This document shows, in pieces, positions 44,087-52,954 of a stretch of DNA of 64,000 nucleotides. Origin of the DNA: Defluviitaleaceae bacterium (GTDB taxonomy: Bacteria > Bacillota > Clostridia > Lachnospirales > WQUN01); the NCBI GenBank assembly GCA_009780585.1, contig WQZS01000009.1, positions 1-64,000 of the forward strand, written 5' to 3'. How positions within the stretch are numbered: position 1 is the stretch's first letter; every line of letters starts with the position of its first letter. A program made the position numbers and the translations under genes. The notes below the pieces were generated by a model. The model made no database searches. It was not told the origin of the DNA and was given only the letters and a program-made list of their open reading frames with translations.

Positions 44087-45097
44087 TTATCTGTAAACAT
44101 CACAACCAAAATCTATCGCCTGTACAATATTTTCAAATTGGCTCGGCTTTGGATTTTTTATGTTAAGGCTTTCGCGTCCGCATACGCCCACTTGCTTACC
44201 AAAAAGCACTACCTTTTTCCCGCCGCCATGATGCGGGAAACAATGGGTACAATACCCCATATTCTTTTTAACAAATGCCTTGAAATCGTCCGGGTAAGGT
44301 TGTTTGTTGATGCGGTCTATATCGCCAATGTCAATAAGAATAGACACCGAATATCTGCGGATGGTTATTGACAGCACCCTTTTTCCTTTGTACCGATAGT
44401 AAATGCACTCTTTAACGCGGTATTCGGGTTTTAACTTTTGTTCCCTTGCGTATGCGTCCAGTTGAAACAAAAAATCCCGTGTTTCCGATGAAACGCGGTT
44501 GTGCATGATGTCGGCTAGGGTTGGTTGGTACTTTGGATTAGCGAGAAGCCGGAATTCACAGTTACGGTAGACAACGCTACCCGCATAATGCTTTTTTGCG
44601 GCTTGACGTAATTTTTGAAGGGATAAAAACATATGAGGGTATTCGGTGTTTGTGATATAAGCACCGCCCTCTTTTTCCTCTATATGTAATCCGTACCGTT
44701 GCATAAAATCAAGGCGTTGCCGCACGGAATAAGGTGTTTTAGCCAACAGCTTATTTATACCTTTGTGGTGGTTGATTTTTTTCGCAAAGCCGGGAATCCA
44801 AACAAGCGAATCATTGATTAGTTCGCCGTCGGGTATTCCCTCCCAAACAAAGTTGAGAAATCCAAACGCCCTATTGCGGGTTTCCTTGTCGTCAATCAAC
44901 AAACCGTAATCATCGGGGTTATCGTAAATATCCGTGTACAAGTGTGTGATGAAAGCGTGTAATTCCCTGCATGATTGTATCATAAGGCTGTCAAGTTTCG
45001 ATGTTGTTTCGGCGTTCAAAGTAATTTCTATAGGGATTAAATCGTTCATCAATTCCTGCGTGGAATGTTGAACATCAAGGATGGCTTCTTGATTCAT
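44087..45097 (-). CDS. IME cargo protein with CxxC-C module, first in operon after the regulator
   Basis: 336 residues. Largely helical N-terminal half; the C-terminus is MGYCTHCFPHHGGGKK, GKQVGVCGRESLNIKNP and a final helix. The CxxC...GK...C pattern is that of the other cargo proteins. Starts 12 bp after the AraC/GyrI regulator stop, so it is cotranscribed. AGGTGATG lies upstream of the ATG. Function unknown. Confidence 0.65.
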   Translation of the reverse strand: MNQEAILDVQHSTQELMNDLIPIEITLNAETTSKLDSLMIQSCRELHAFITHLYTDIYDNPDDYGLLIDDKETRNRAFGFLNFVWEGIPDGELINDSLVWIPGFAKKINHHKGINKLLAKTPYSVRQRLDFMQRYGLHIEEKEGGAYITNTEYPHMFLSLQKLRQAAKKHYAGSVVYRNCEFRLLANPKYQPTLADIMHNRVSSETRDFLFQLDAYAREQKLKPEYRVKECIYYRYKGKRVLSITIRRYSVSILIDIGDIDRINKQPYPDDFKAFVKKNMGYCTHCFPHHGGGKKVVLFGKQVGVCGRESLNIKNPKPSQFENIVQAIDFGCDVYR

Positions 45098-45109
45098 TTT
45101 TCACATCAC

Positions 45110-46054
45110 CTATTTCAATGGAATATAAAATTGCATTTCGATGGCTTCTTCGCAATTTTGCGGGTATGCTTCAAAGCATCCCGTGTGGTATATCTTGCCG
45201 TCAACCACGACTTTACCGAAGTCACCGTTTTCATCAAGAATGGCCATGTCTTTGTGTTCGGGTAACCATATATTTTTTGTATATTCTTCCGCTGTCATCA
45301 TGGCATCGCCGGGCCCGGTTTCATCACCTACCAATTCAAACATAGAATTTGCGCCCACGCTCATAACCGCAAAGCGTTTCGTCTGTGTATCAAAACCGGT
45401 CAACCCATCGGGAATATTCGCCAAGTCTTTAACTTGAACGCCGAGGTAGTAATCCCAATCTGTTCCGTTTGGCAAATTTGTATTCATGCCGAAATTTATG
45501 TTCTCATCCACATTGTTCTTTATCATTGGTTTGTATTTTTTTGTAAAGACACCGATATTTTCATAAGGCTCAAAACCTTTATTACCTAATCCGACAAATT
45601 TGAAGCTGTCCTCCAAAATTAAATAGCTTACCTTGACCACTATGTTTTTATAAACGGTTAGCTGTGTGTTCGTTTCCATCTGTCCTCCTAAAATTTTTAA
45701 TTGGAATGATAAACGTGCATAGTTGTTGATTTTATCGTTCTTTCGTGCTTCGGAGGGTGATGTGTTATGAAAGGCTTTGAATGAGCGCGTAAATGCTTCG
45801 GGGGATTCATACCCATACGCCAATGACAAATCTGTGATTTTTATATCGCTGTTTAACAACTCGCTTCCCGCCAATGTCATTTTTCTTTTCCGCACATATT
45901 CCGAAGGCGTAATATCGGTTAAGAACAGAAACATATTTTGGAAGCGAGATAAAGAACAGCACGCGATTTGTGCCGCTTGTTCATAATCCACTTTACCTTT
46001 GATATTACGCTCCATGTAATCAATCGCGTTGTTTATTTTTTCAAGCCACTTCAT
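45110..46054 (-). CDS. AraC-family regulator with GyrI-like effector domain
   Basis: 314 residues from ATG 46054 (GAAAGGGG upstream). Residues 1-105 are the two AraC HTHs (WLEKINNAIDYMERNIKGKV, SLSRFQNMFLFLTDITPSEY, DLSLAYGYESPEAFTRSFKA). Residues 130-314 resemble the GyrI/Rob/MarA effector-binding fold ending in WLPEHKDMAI and GCFEAYPQNCEEAIEMQFYI. Such regulators sense small, often cationic or drug-like molecules. First gene of the cargo run, with a palindrome upstream. It probably controls the downstream cargo; the inducer is unknown. Confidence 0.85.
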   Translation of the reverse strand: MKWLEKINNAIDYMERNIKGKVDYEQAAQIACCSLSRFQNMFLFLTDITPSEYVRKRKMTLAGSELLNSDIKITDLSLAYGYESPEAFTRSFKAFHNTSPSEARKNDKINNYARLSFQLKILGGQMETNTQLTVYKNIVVKVSYLILEDSFKFVGLGNKGFEPYENIGVFTKKYKPMIKNNVDENINFGMNTNLPNGTDWDYYLGVQVKDLANIPDGLTGFDTQTKRFAVMSVGANSMFELVGDETGPGDAMMTAEEYTKNIWLPEHKDMAILDENGDFGKVVVDGKIYHTGCFEAYPQNCEEAIEMQFYIPLK

Positions 46055-46110
46055 ATAGCAACCCCTTTCAAAAAATAACACGATAAATATATCACAATTT
46101 TGTAAAAGTC

Positions 46111-46141
46111 ACCTTGCTGAAAACATAAATATCTGCAAGGT
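46111..46141 (-). promoter_or_regulatory. 7-bp inverted repeat upstream of the AraC-type gene
   Basis: ACCTTGC (46111-46117) and GCAAGGT (46135-46141) with a 17-bp spacer, between the MobA/MobL stop and the regulator start. It could be an operator for the regulator or a weak hairpin ending the relaxase transcript. Only the symmetry is seen. Confidence 0.35.
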
Positions 46142-46187
46142 ACAACATCATTTTACTTTGTATATTAAACAAACAAGTAAACATTCG

Positions 46188-47702
46188 TTATCGTGTTATG
46201 CCTTGTGTTCTTGTCGGCTTTTCTTTATTCGGCTCGTCACGCATGATGCCTTCCACACTCCGTCGAATGGCTTCCATGTTGGGCAATTCCTCTTTGAGTG
46301 CGTAGTATTCATCACATAGAGCATACCGCTTGGCGGCAAGCTCACGTTGCTCCTTTTGCCAATCGGCAATGGGTAGCGTTGTCCGTCCATTCATAACGGC
46401 GGTGAAGTGTTGTTGTGCGGCTTGGTATGCTTCGATTGCATCGGCGTGTTTGGCGTAGTAGGCTTCTTGTTTTTTGGTAGCGGCTTCGTGTTCTTTGGTG
46501 GCCTTGTTTTTGATGAATGGATTGATGCTGTTGAACGCGGCGGGGTCGGTTTTAGGTACGAGGGATTTGTACTTTTGGTGGATTGCCTTGTGCTGGCGGT
46601 TGTTATTGGCGTGGGTAAGATGCACAGCCAATGTATCCAGCCGCCGTTCAGCTTTTTTGATGTCATCGGTGACGGATTTCAACCGTTCGTTTTTGCGTAT
46701 TATGGTGTCAGCAAAGTCCTCCAAGTTAGCTATGTTGTTTTCCTGCAAGAAGATTAAAACTTTTGCTTGGGTCTGCAAGTTTCGTATGCGTTGCCAGTCG
46801 GTTTTGAGGTTCTTACCTTTGCCTACATTGCCCATGATTTCAACAATGCCCGGCGGGTTCTGAATGGGGTGCTTGTACAGCCAATCTTTCATCTTACGGA
46901 TGCGGGCTTTGGTTTGCTTGATTTCGTTATTCATGGATTGCGCCCAACGGTTGTAATCACCTATCTCTGTACGGATGCCACGTTGCTCCAAACGGTGCGC
47001 GACTGGGCCAAGGTGTTTGGTGGGGGTAAGTCCGTTGCCCTGCCGTTCGTAACTGCGGTGGTCTACCGACATGGGGATGCCGTTTTGTTTCAAGTATTGG
47101 TTGAGGGTGTCAGCCCAACCCTTGCGCCATTCCTCGGCTTTGGTTTTATCATTCCAATCTACGGAAGAAACCTTGCGTGATTTCCATTCACCACTGGGTA
47201 ACTTGATGCGTTCACCGTTGTGGTCGAGGATATATTCCTTTCGTGATTTCGCACCCCATGTACCGTCATCGTTTAACGGGCGAAGCGACAACATAACGTG
47301 GCAATGGGGGTTGCCTTCGCCCGTATCGTGGATGCACACATCGGCTATCATGCCCTTGTCCACAAAATACTTTTGTACATACTCACAGGCGAGATTTATA
47401 CTCTGCTCCATGCTTAATTCTACGGGTAGGGCAAATTCGATTTCGCGGGCAAGTTGGGCGTTGCTGTTACGGTCAATCTGTTCCACGCTATTCCATAACA
47501 CGGAACGGTCTGAAAAATCGGCGGGGGCATTGTCCGGCAAGATGATTTCTTTATGCACGATGCCTGATTTGCGCGTGTAGTTATGTGTCCGTCCGCTGTA
47601 GTCATTTTCGATTTTTTCAGCGGCGCGATATGCCGCCGCCGCGACTGCGCTCTTGCCTTTTCCTCGGCTGATTATTTGTATATTCATATGGAAGATTGCC
47701 AT
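46188..47702 (-). CDS. mobL: MobA/MobL (MOB_Q) relaxase of the IME
   Basis: 504 residues from ATG 47702 (AAAGGGGGC upstream). Catalytic Tyr likely Y25 (AAAYRAAEKIENDYSGRTH). Metal motif HDTGEGNPHCHVM supplies H125, H133 and H135. Ends with a long coiled coil. MOB_Q relaxases nick oriT of mobilizable elements that borrow a channel from a resident ICE. Its gene is next to a hairpin-rich region (47838-47926) that could be its oriT. It differs from the MOB_P relaxase of the host ICE. Confidence 0.92.
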   Translation of the reverse strand: MAIFHMNIQIISRGKGKSAVAAAAYRAAEKIENDYSGRTHNYTRKSGIVHKEIILPDNAPADFSDRSVLWNSVEQIDRNSNAQLAREIEFALPVELSMEQSINLACEYVQKYFVDKGMIADVCIHDTGEGNPHCHVMLSLRPLNDDGTWGAKSRKEYILDHNGERIKLPSGEWKSRKVSSVDWNDKTKAEEWRKGWADTLNQYLKQNGIPMSVDHRSYERQGNGLTPTKHLGPVAHRLEQRGIRTEIGDYNRWAQSMNNEIKQTKARIRKMKDWLYKHPIQNPPGIVEIMGNVGKGKNLKTDWQRIRNLQTQAKVLIFLQENNIANLEDFADTIIRKNERLKSVTDDIKKAERRLDTLAVHLTHANNNRQHKAIHQKYKSLVPKTDPAAFNSINPFIKNKATKEHEAATKKQEAYYAKHADAIEAYQAAQQHFTAVMNGRTTLPIADWQKEQRELAAKRYALCDEYYALKEELPNMEAIRRSVEGIMRDEPNKEKPTRTQGITR

Positions 47703-47837
47703 TTGGATGCCCCCTTTCTTTGGGATTAGATTTTGTGCGCGTTTGTTATCGTTACATGGTGCAACGGTAAGCCCCGTAAGCAAAAACGGCGGTACGCATT
47801 ACGCATACACGTCGCCGATTTGCGGTTTAGGTTTTAA

Positions 47838-47926
47838 GGAGCCGCTTGCGGCTCCCAATTTGCGCCGATAGGCGCAAATGCCCCCGGCAGGGCGCACCAC
47901 ACCGGCTTGCCGGTGTATAGGTGCGC
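47838..47926. other. candidate oriT of the IME: three consecutive hairpins
   Basis: Three perfect stems: GGAGCCG/CGGCTCC (47838-47844 and 47849-47855), ATTTGCGCC/GGCGCAAAT (47858-47866 and 47871-47879), and a nested pair, outer GCGCACC/GGTGCGC (47892-47898 and 47920-47926) around ACACCGGC/GCCGGTGT (47899-47906 and 47909-47916). They lie in a 263-bp gene-free gap upstream of the relaxase. Such a cluster is typical of transfer origins. Nick site not located. Confidence 0.55.
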
Positions 47927-47965
47927 ACCTTCGGTGTAAAAAAAGCGGGGTTACCCCCGCCTGTG

Positions 47966-48484
47966 TTACGCTGTTGCGCTCTGCGGATTTACAGGTGTTG
48001 TGGTGTTTTGTGGCTTGTTGCTCAGTTGTTGATTTTCGGGCTTTTGCCCTGCGACGGTAGGCGCAGGGATGTTATTGTTTTTGGTTGTGGTGTTTGTGGT
48101 GGCGGTTGGTTTTTCGTCTGTTGTTGTGTCTGCCTTAGCGGTTTTGGTGACTACCGATTTTCTGCTCCACTTTGTGTTTTGGGCTTCTTCAATGGCGGCG
48201 TTAATGGCTTCCACGGTCTGCCCGGTGATGTTGGCAAGTACGGCGATGCCGTGTTTGTTTGTGATGTGCTGTTTAATAAATTTTTCATACTGCTCGTCCG
48301 TGAAGTCGATGGTGATGGGTAGGAACGATTCCAATAAGCCGTGCCGTTTACATAAACGATGGGTTCGTGCCTTGTCATTGCGTTCTGCCTGTGATTTTTC
48401 AAGAACCTTCAAGTGTGCTTGTTCTTGTTGGATTTTTTTCATTGACGCTTCGATTTGCATTTCCAATCTTGTTTTTTGTGCCAT
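47966..48484 (-). CDS. DUF3847-like relaxase accessory protein
   Basis: 172 residues. Residues 1-40 form a coiled coil (MQIEASMKKIQQEQAHLKVL), followed by ARTHRLCKRHGLLESFLP and TDEQYEKFIKQH, which fits small DUF3847/MobC-like partners of MOB_Q relaxases. The last ~75 residues are Thr/Pro/Asn-rich and disordered. It lies upstream of the candidate oriT and relaxase. Accessory nicking role is inferred from position. Confidence 0.65.
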   Translation of the reverse strand: MAQKTRLEMQIEASMKKIQQEQAHLKVLEKSQAERNDKARTHRLCKRHGLLESFLPITIDFTDEQYEKFIKQHITNKHGIAVLANITGQTVEAINAAIEEAQNTKWSRKSVVTKTAKADTTTDEKPTATTNTTTKNNNIPAPTVAGQKPENQQLSNKPQNTTTPVNPQSATA

Positions 48485-48595
48485 GCGTGGTGGCCTCCTT
48501 CTTGAAATAATTTTGGGATTGATGAACGCAAAAAGGCGGCAACCGTTTCTGTTGGTTGCCGCCGTATGCGGTGGTGTTTATTCAGTTGTGAGTAG

Positions 48596-50797
48596 TTATA
48601 TTGCTGTTGCGGTTATTGCGGTTTGTGACCGTTTCTTATCACGGTATTTCCGCGTTTTGGCGTTGACTTGCGACCTGTTCCGCTCACGGTAGCCGCCCTC
48701 GTATGCCCTGCGTTTTTTGTTACGCTGTTCATCATCAGCGGTTCGTTCATCGGGGGTCATTGCGGCACGTTTGGCGGCTTGTTCAGCTTTCATCCGCTCC
48801 TTGTTGTCTTGATACCATTGGCGGTGGTATTCCTTCAATCGTGCTTTGCGCTCTGTTTCTGCGGCGGCTACTTCTTCAGGAGTGCGTTCATCGGGTCGCT
48901 TGCCCTCGAAATGCCCCAACGGTTGACCATCGTTTGCATCACGGCGTTTTTTATATTCACGTTGGTAGAGTAGTTTCGCCATGCGTTTGTCGTGGGCGAT
49001 TTGTGCGTCCATTTCTTCTTGCGTAGGTGCTTCGTCCGTTTCTTCATATGGTGGCTGATATGTGCCTACGAAATTAAGGTACACATCCACTTTTTGCGTA
49101 GTGACAACTGCCCGCCTGTCAGTTCGTTCGTGGACTTCAATGCGGTCTACAAACTCGTGGAGCATGGTTGGGGTCAGTTTGGAAAACGCCTTGTAACGCT
49201 TGGTGAGTTCAAGAAACTTCGCCGCCCTATCGGTACTGTCATCATAACTGTCGATGTCAGCGGTGAGGTTGGTTATTGCTTGCTCCAATTCCGCTTGCTC
49301 TTGTTCATATTGGTTGGATAATACTTCAAACCGCTTGTCGTTGATTTTACCTGCCACGTTATCTTCATAAATGTGTTGCATCAGCTTGTCGAGTTCGGCG
49401 TGACGGCTTTGGTCGGACTTCAATTTCTTGCGTTGGGCTTTCACGGTTTCGGCTTGCTGTGTGGAGTACATTTCATTGATTTGGCGGGTAAATTCTTTCT
49501 CGTTGGTGGTGGCGTATTCGCTTACCCTTTGGAGTACGTCCAGTACGATGTATTCTACTACTTCACCGTGGATGCGATGCCCTGTGCAATATTCCGCGCC
49601 GCGTTTGCTCTGCTTGCAAGTGTAATAGTTTTTCGCCTTACCCGTAGCTTTATATATGCCCCTATTGTGGTGCATCTTCGACTTGCACGTTTCGCATATC
49701 AGCAAGCCTGTGAGGGGATGGGGTTCGCCCAAGCTGTCGGGTTTGTTGCGGCGTTTCTTTTGACGAATATCGTTGGCGGCTTGCCATGTAGTTTCATCCA
49801 CGATGGCTTCATGCTTACCCTCGAATACCAGCCATTCTTCGCGGGGTACTTGTTTGCTCCGCTTGTCCTTAAAGGATTGCTTTTGGGTTTTGAGGTTCAC
49901 CATGCAACCCTTGTATTCCATGCGCCCGATTATCATGTCTACCATTGTGTTTTGCCATTGGTAGGGGTCGCGCCATTCTTTATTTTTACAACAACCGATT
50001 CCCCGCTGTGCCATGTAGTAACCGGGGGAATATATTTTGTCTTTGCGTAGACGGTTGGCAATGGCACATACGCCGTAACCCTCAATGGTCATGCGGAAGA
50101 TGCGGCGTACAATTTCGGCGGCGACTGGGTCAACTTCCCATACGCTTTTGTCGGCTTCGGACTTTTTATATCCGTAGGGGGCGATGCTTGAAACATACTT
50201 GCCGTTGTGTCCGTTGGAACGCTTTGCCGCCATAATTTTCCTGCTGATGTCGCGGGCATACCACTCGTTTACGAGGTTCAAAAATGGGGCAAATTCAAGC
50301 GTTTCAGGGTATGCGCTGTCTATGTTGTTGGTGACGGCGATAAAACGGACTTCGGCTTTGCGGAAGATTTCAAGAATAAGCCCAACCTGAACGTGGTCGC
50401 GGCCAATCCTTGACATATCCTTACAAATAACTTGGGCGATTTTACCCGCTTCCACATCAGCAATGAGTTCCTGCCATGCGTCACGTTGAAATGTGGTGCC
50501 GGAGGTTCCATCGTCCGAATAATGGCGGGTGTTGGTGAAGCCTTGGTTCTTGGCGTAATCCGCCAAGAGTTGCTTCTGCGTGATGATTGAATTGGACTGA
50601 CCCTGTGCATCGTCATCTTCTCTTGATAAACGCTCGTACAAGGCACAAATTTTGGATTGCGACTTCCTCATTGGATTAACTCCTTTGAGGTTGTCGGCTT
50701 CATTTACGGCATCTTCATCATAGCACAATTCGGCGGGGGTATCTACTGCCAATTTCATTTTCCCCGCTGATTTGGCCGCTTGGTTGGAGGTACTCAT
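48596..50797 (-). CDS. tnpX: large serine recombinase (TnpX-like integrase of the IME)
   Basis: 733 residues. Resolvase domain with catalytic Ser58 (CALYERLSREDD), GTSGTTFQRDAWQEL and KDMSRIGRDHVQVGLI; recombinase domain (YAPYGYKK-like IAPYGYKKSE, RRIFRMTIEGYGVCAIANRL); zinc-ribbon cysteines (ICETCKSKMHH, YYTCKQSKRGAEYCTGHRIH); coiled coil; basic C-terminal tail. It catalyses integration and excision at the GG core. The start at 50797 overlaps tnpW by 4 bp and has GGAGG; an internal ATG at 50671 with AAAGGAG gives a more usual N-terminus, so both forms may be made. Confidence 0.93.
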   Translation of the reverse strand: MSTSNQAAKSAGKMKLAVDTPAELCYDEDAVNEADNLKGVNPMRKSQSKICALYERLSREDDDAQGQSNSIITQKQLLADYAKNQGFTNTRHYSDDGTSGTTFQRDAWQELIADVEAGKIAQVICKDMSRIGRDHVQVGLILEIFRKAEVRFIAVTNNIDSAYPETLEFAPFLNLVNEWYARDISRKIMAAKRSNGHNGKYVSSIAPYGYKKSEADKSVWEVDPVAAEIVRRIFRMTIEGYGVCAIANRLRKDKIYSPGYYMAQRGIGCCKNKEWRDPYQWQNTMVDMIIGRMEYKGCMVNLKTQKQSFKDKRSKQVPREEWLVFEGKHEAIVDETTWQAANDIRQKKRRNKPDSLGEPHPLTGLLICETCKSKMHHNRGIYKATGKAKNYYTCKQSKRGAEYCTGHRIHGEVVEYIVLDVLQRVSEYATTNEKEFTRQINEMYSTQQAETVKAQRKKLKSDQSRHAELDKLMQHIYEDNVAGKINDKRFEVLSNQYEQEQAELEQAITNLTADIDSYDDSTDRAAKFLELTKRYKAFSKLTPTMLHEFVDRIEVHERTDRRAVVTTQKVDVYLNFVGTYQPPYEETDEAPTQEEMDAQIAHDKRMAKLLYQREYKKRRDANDGQPLGHFEGKRPDERTPEEVAAAETERKARLKEYHRQWYQDNKERMKAEQAAKRAAMTPDERTADDEQRNKKRRAYEGGYRERNRSQVNAKTRKYRDKKRSQTAITATAI

Positions 50798-50970
50798 ACT
50801 GTTGCCTCCATTTCGTTCTTGATAAGGCGCATGATTTTCTTGTCCATCGTTTCCGTCGCGCCTTTTTTGAAATGTACTCCAACCATATAGGTGACAGAGC
50901 CGATTCGCTTGGCAAATCGGCTCGTATCAGCATCACGTTGGATTTTCACGGGCTTACTTTTCTTGTGCAT
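50794..50970 (-). CDS. tnpW: TnpW-family small protein
   Basis: 58 residues: KRIGSVTYMVGVHFKKGATE, then TMDKKIMRLIKNEMEATV. This matches TnpW of Tn4451-type elements, a small protein encoded just before the recombinase. The ATG at 50968-50970 has GGGAG upstream and is the real start; the frame upstream remains open by chance. Overlap of 4 bp with the recombinase indicates coupling. Function unproven; possibly a recombination directionality factor by position. Confidence 0.8.
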   Translation of the reverse strand: MHKKSKPVKIQRDADTSRFAKRIGSVTYMVGVHFKKGATETMDKKIMRLIKNEMEATV

Positions 50971-52457
50971 AATCGGCTCTCCCTTCATTAAATAAAGTTT
51001 TTGATTGTGGTTAGTTAGTGGTTCATCATTTTTTCTTGAACAGGTGTTTTGGGTTGGTGCGTTTGCTGTATTTGTGGTTATAAGCAGACCCCCTTCGTAT
51101 GCGTGATTATTTGTCGGCTTGTACGAACAAACATCCCCCATTGCAATGCAAGCCACTACGCTTACATCAAGGTTGGGGGTAGCCGAAGATATTCGGAGGG
51201 TTGCTCCGGCATTACCTTTTCCTGCTTTCATCCCAAACAAGTTCCTGCGCTGTATCTTGCATGACCTCGGCGCGTTATCACGGTTCCAGCCCTTTGCGCT
51301 ACACCTCCGATGTAGACTTGGCAAAGGTTGCAGTTCCCGGTATCTGTCTGGCTGCGGATTTAATTGTCAAAGTGCGGGTGTTGCGGATGGTGCAAGCGGG
51401 TAAAGTCTTTCACCTTATAGCCGTGGGAAGTGGTGTTTTGCATCCATACTGTGAAAACATCCCCCCATTCTTTCATTGGGAATAAAATTTACATTTGTGC
51501 CACTTGGCTTAAAAATATTTCCTCCCACTATTCCCCGCCGTGATAGGGTATTTTTGTTGCCTGACGGTGACATTTTTATCTTTCAAAAGGGGTCACGCTG
51601 GCAGGGTCGTTTGTCCCGCTTTTGTAAAGCCCCTTTACTTTCTCTCTTGACAATTTGGGGTCAGTGGGTCGGTTTTTTGGAAATATTTTTATTACTCATG
51701 TGGGGGTCGCTCTGCTAATTGTTTTCCCGCCGTAATTTGCAAAGACCCCTTAATTGGGTTTGTGACCAATGACGGCGAATGGAACAAAATATAGCTTTCT
51801 ACTTTTTTAGTTCCCTTCACTATCCCTCCCGAAATTGAGTGCAGCTGATAACCCTGCGTGTAAACTTTTTTTGTCCTTTGTTTGTTAGTCATGGTGATAA
51901 GTGATTTGGCATATATGGGCGTGATAAAGTTCCTTCTACATAGCGTGAATTTAGAAGCGATTTGTAGGGGTATTTTGTGATGTCTGTAAAAAGAAAAAGC
52001 CACCTTGATAAAAGTGGCAATGCGCTCATCTTCGAGCGGGTTGGATTGTTGATTGGATGCCCCATTTTTGGGAAATACATGATGCGATACAATGCCCCAA
52101 ATTTAGAAGTCGTAACTGAGCGCACATTTTCGCTTAATAAAATGTCTTTAATTTTAATAGCGTTGGACGGTTGATGGGGACACCTCAATGATGAGTAGTC
52201 CGAACGGAAAGTCCAAACTTGGACTGTCCTCCGAACATATGAAAACACATGAAAACATGGCTTGAATGGCTTTTTATGCCGTGTTACACTTGATTCAGAA
52301 GCTCAATCCAAAAATGGATTCAGTCAATGGAAACAGCAACGGATACAATGTTGTGCCTGTTGAGTAAATATCGCAAAACGCGCTTTTTGCAGTAGTCGGT
52401 TCACTTTTGAGCCGATTGATTCAATAACCCCAAAGTTGGGGGCGTTGGCAAGGTAAC
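50971..52457. other. 1.5-kb stretch of IME without a confident gene
   Basis: No reading frame has a ribosome site plus recognisable protein. The part 51120-51440 is more structured and GC-richer than the rest and carries short inverted repeats (e.g. AGTCCAA/TTGGACT near 52213-52228). Candidates are att-proximal sequence, a regulatory RNA or decayed cargo. I can say nothing firmer. Confidence 0.4.
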
Positions 52458-52488
52458 AAAAAAGGATGCCCGCTTGTGACGAACATCC
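52458..52488 (-). terminator. terminator after tnpV of the IME
   Basis: GGATG (52464-52468) pairs with CATCC (52484-52488); T-run on the minus strand (52458-52463). It lies just beyond the tnpV stop. Confidence 0.65.
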
Positions 52489-52498
52489 GATTTCGTGA

Positions 52499-52849
52499 TT
52501 ATGCGTAAATCAGTTCCGCAAAAATTATTTCTTCTGCCGAGTGATGTAACCCCGCCATGTGTTGCGCCCACGAAAGCCCACAAACTATTTTGTCGGGTGG
52601 CGGGTTGGTTTGGACGAGTTGTGCTAACAATTCGTCCATGCGTTCCTCTGCGGCGCGTTGAATGGCGCGACAATGGGGGTAGAGTTCCTCGTGGTTGAGC
52701 ATCAACCCATATGCGATTTTATGATACTCTTTCAAGTGTCGTTTCCGCATCATACCGTACTTGGTTAGCGGCTCTGCGTCCGGCGGGTCACGGAGGGTAA
52801 TTGCGGGCAAAAGGTAATCACCCACGGGGATATAGTCAATCTTCGGCAT
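52499..52849 (-). CDS. tnpV: TnpV-family protein of the IME
   Basis: 116 residues: IPVGDYLLPAITLRD, LTKYGMMRKRHLKEYHKIAY, ELYPHCRAIQRAAEERMDEL, SWAQHMAGLHHSAEEII, AELIYA. Matches TnpV (Tn4451 family). GAAAGGGG precedes the ATG. It sits next to the right end of the IME. A second, diverged relative overlaps the giant gene of the host ICE. Biochemical role unknown. Confidence 0.85.
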   Translation of the reverse strand: MPKIDYIPVGDYLLPAITLRDPPDAEPLTKYGMMRKRHLKEYHKIAYGLMLNHEELYPHCRAIQRAAEERMDELLAQLVQTNPPPDKIVCGLSWAQHMAGLHHSAEEIIFAELIYA

Positions 52850-52911
52850 AAATTAACCCCTTTCAAACATGGCTGAAACGCCTTATTTATGCCGTAAATG
52901 AGCCGACAACC

Positions 52912-52954
52912 ATGCTATTTTAGTAGGCTTCTTTCTGAAGCCCCTTAATAGCAT
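52912..52954. repeat. hairpin at the right end of the IME
   Basis: ATGCTATT (52912-52919) pairs with AATAGCAT (52947-52954) and GGCTTC (52926-52931) with GAAGCC (52937-52942), a two-tier inverted repeat ending 6 bp from the attachment core. It could be an arm site for the recombinase or a stop for virD4 transcripts. Confidence 0.55.

Noticed and set aside
46407..46863. plus-strand frames over the MobA/MobL gene
   Set aside because: Antisense shadows of the coiled-coil region; the relaxase frame carries the catalytic motifs.
50971..51324. 118-codon in-frame extension upstream of tnpW
   Set aside because: The composition is unlike a protein, there is no homology, and a good ribosome site sits at the internal ATG 50970 giving a standard TnpW.
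51889..52248. 119-codon minus-strand frame in the IME gap
   Set aside because: No ribosome site, low-complexity Ser/Arg composition and no recognisable domain.
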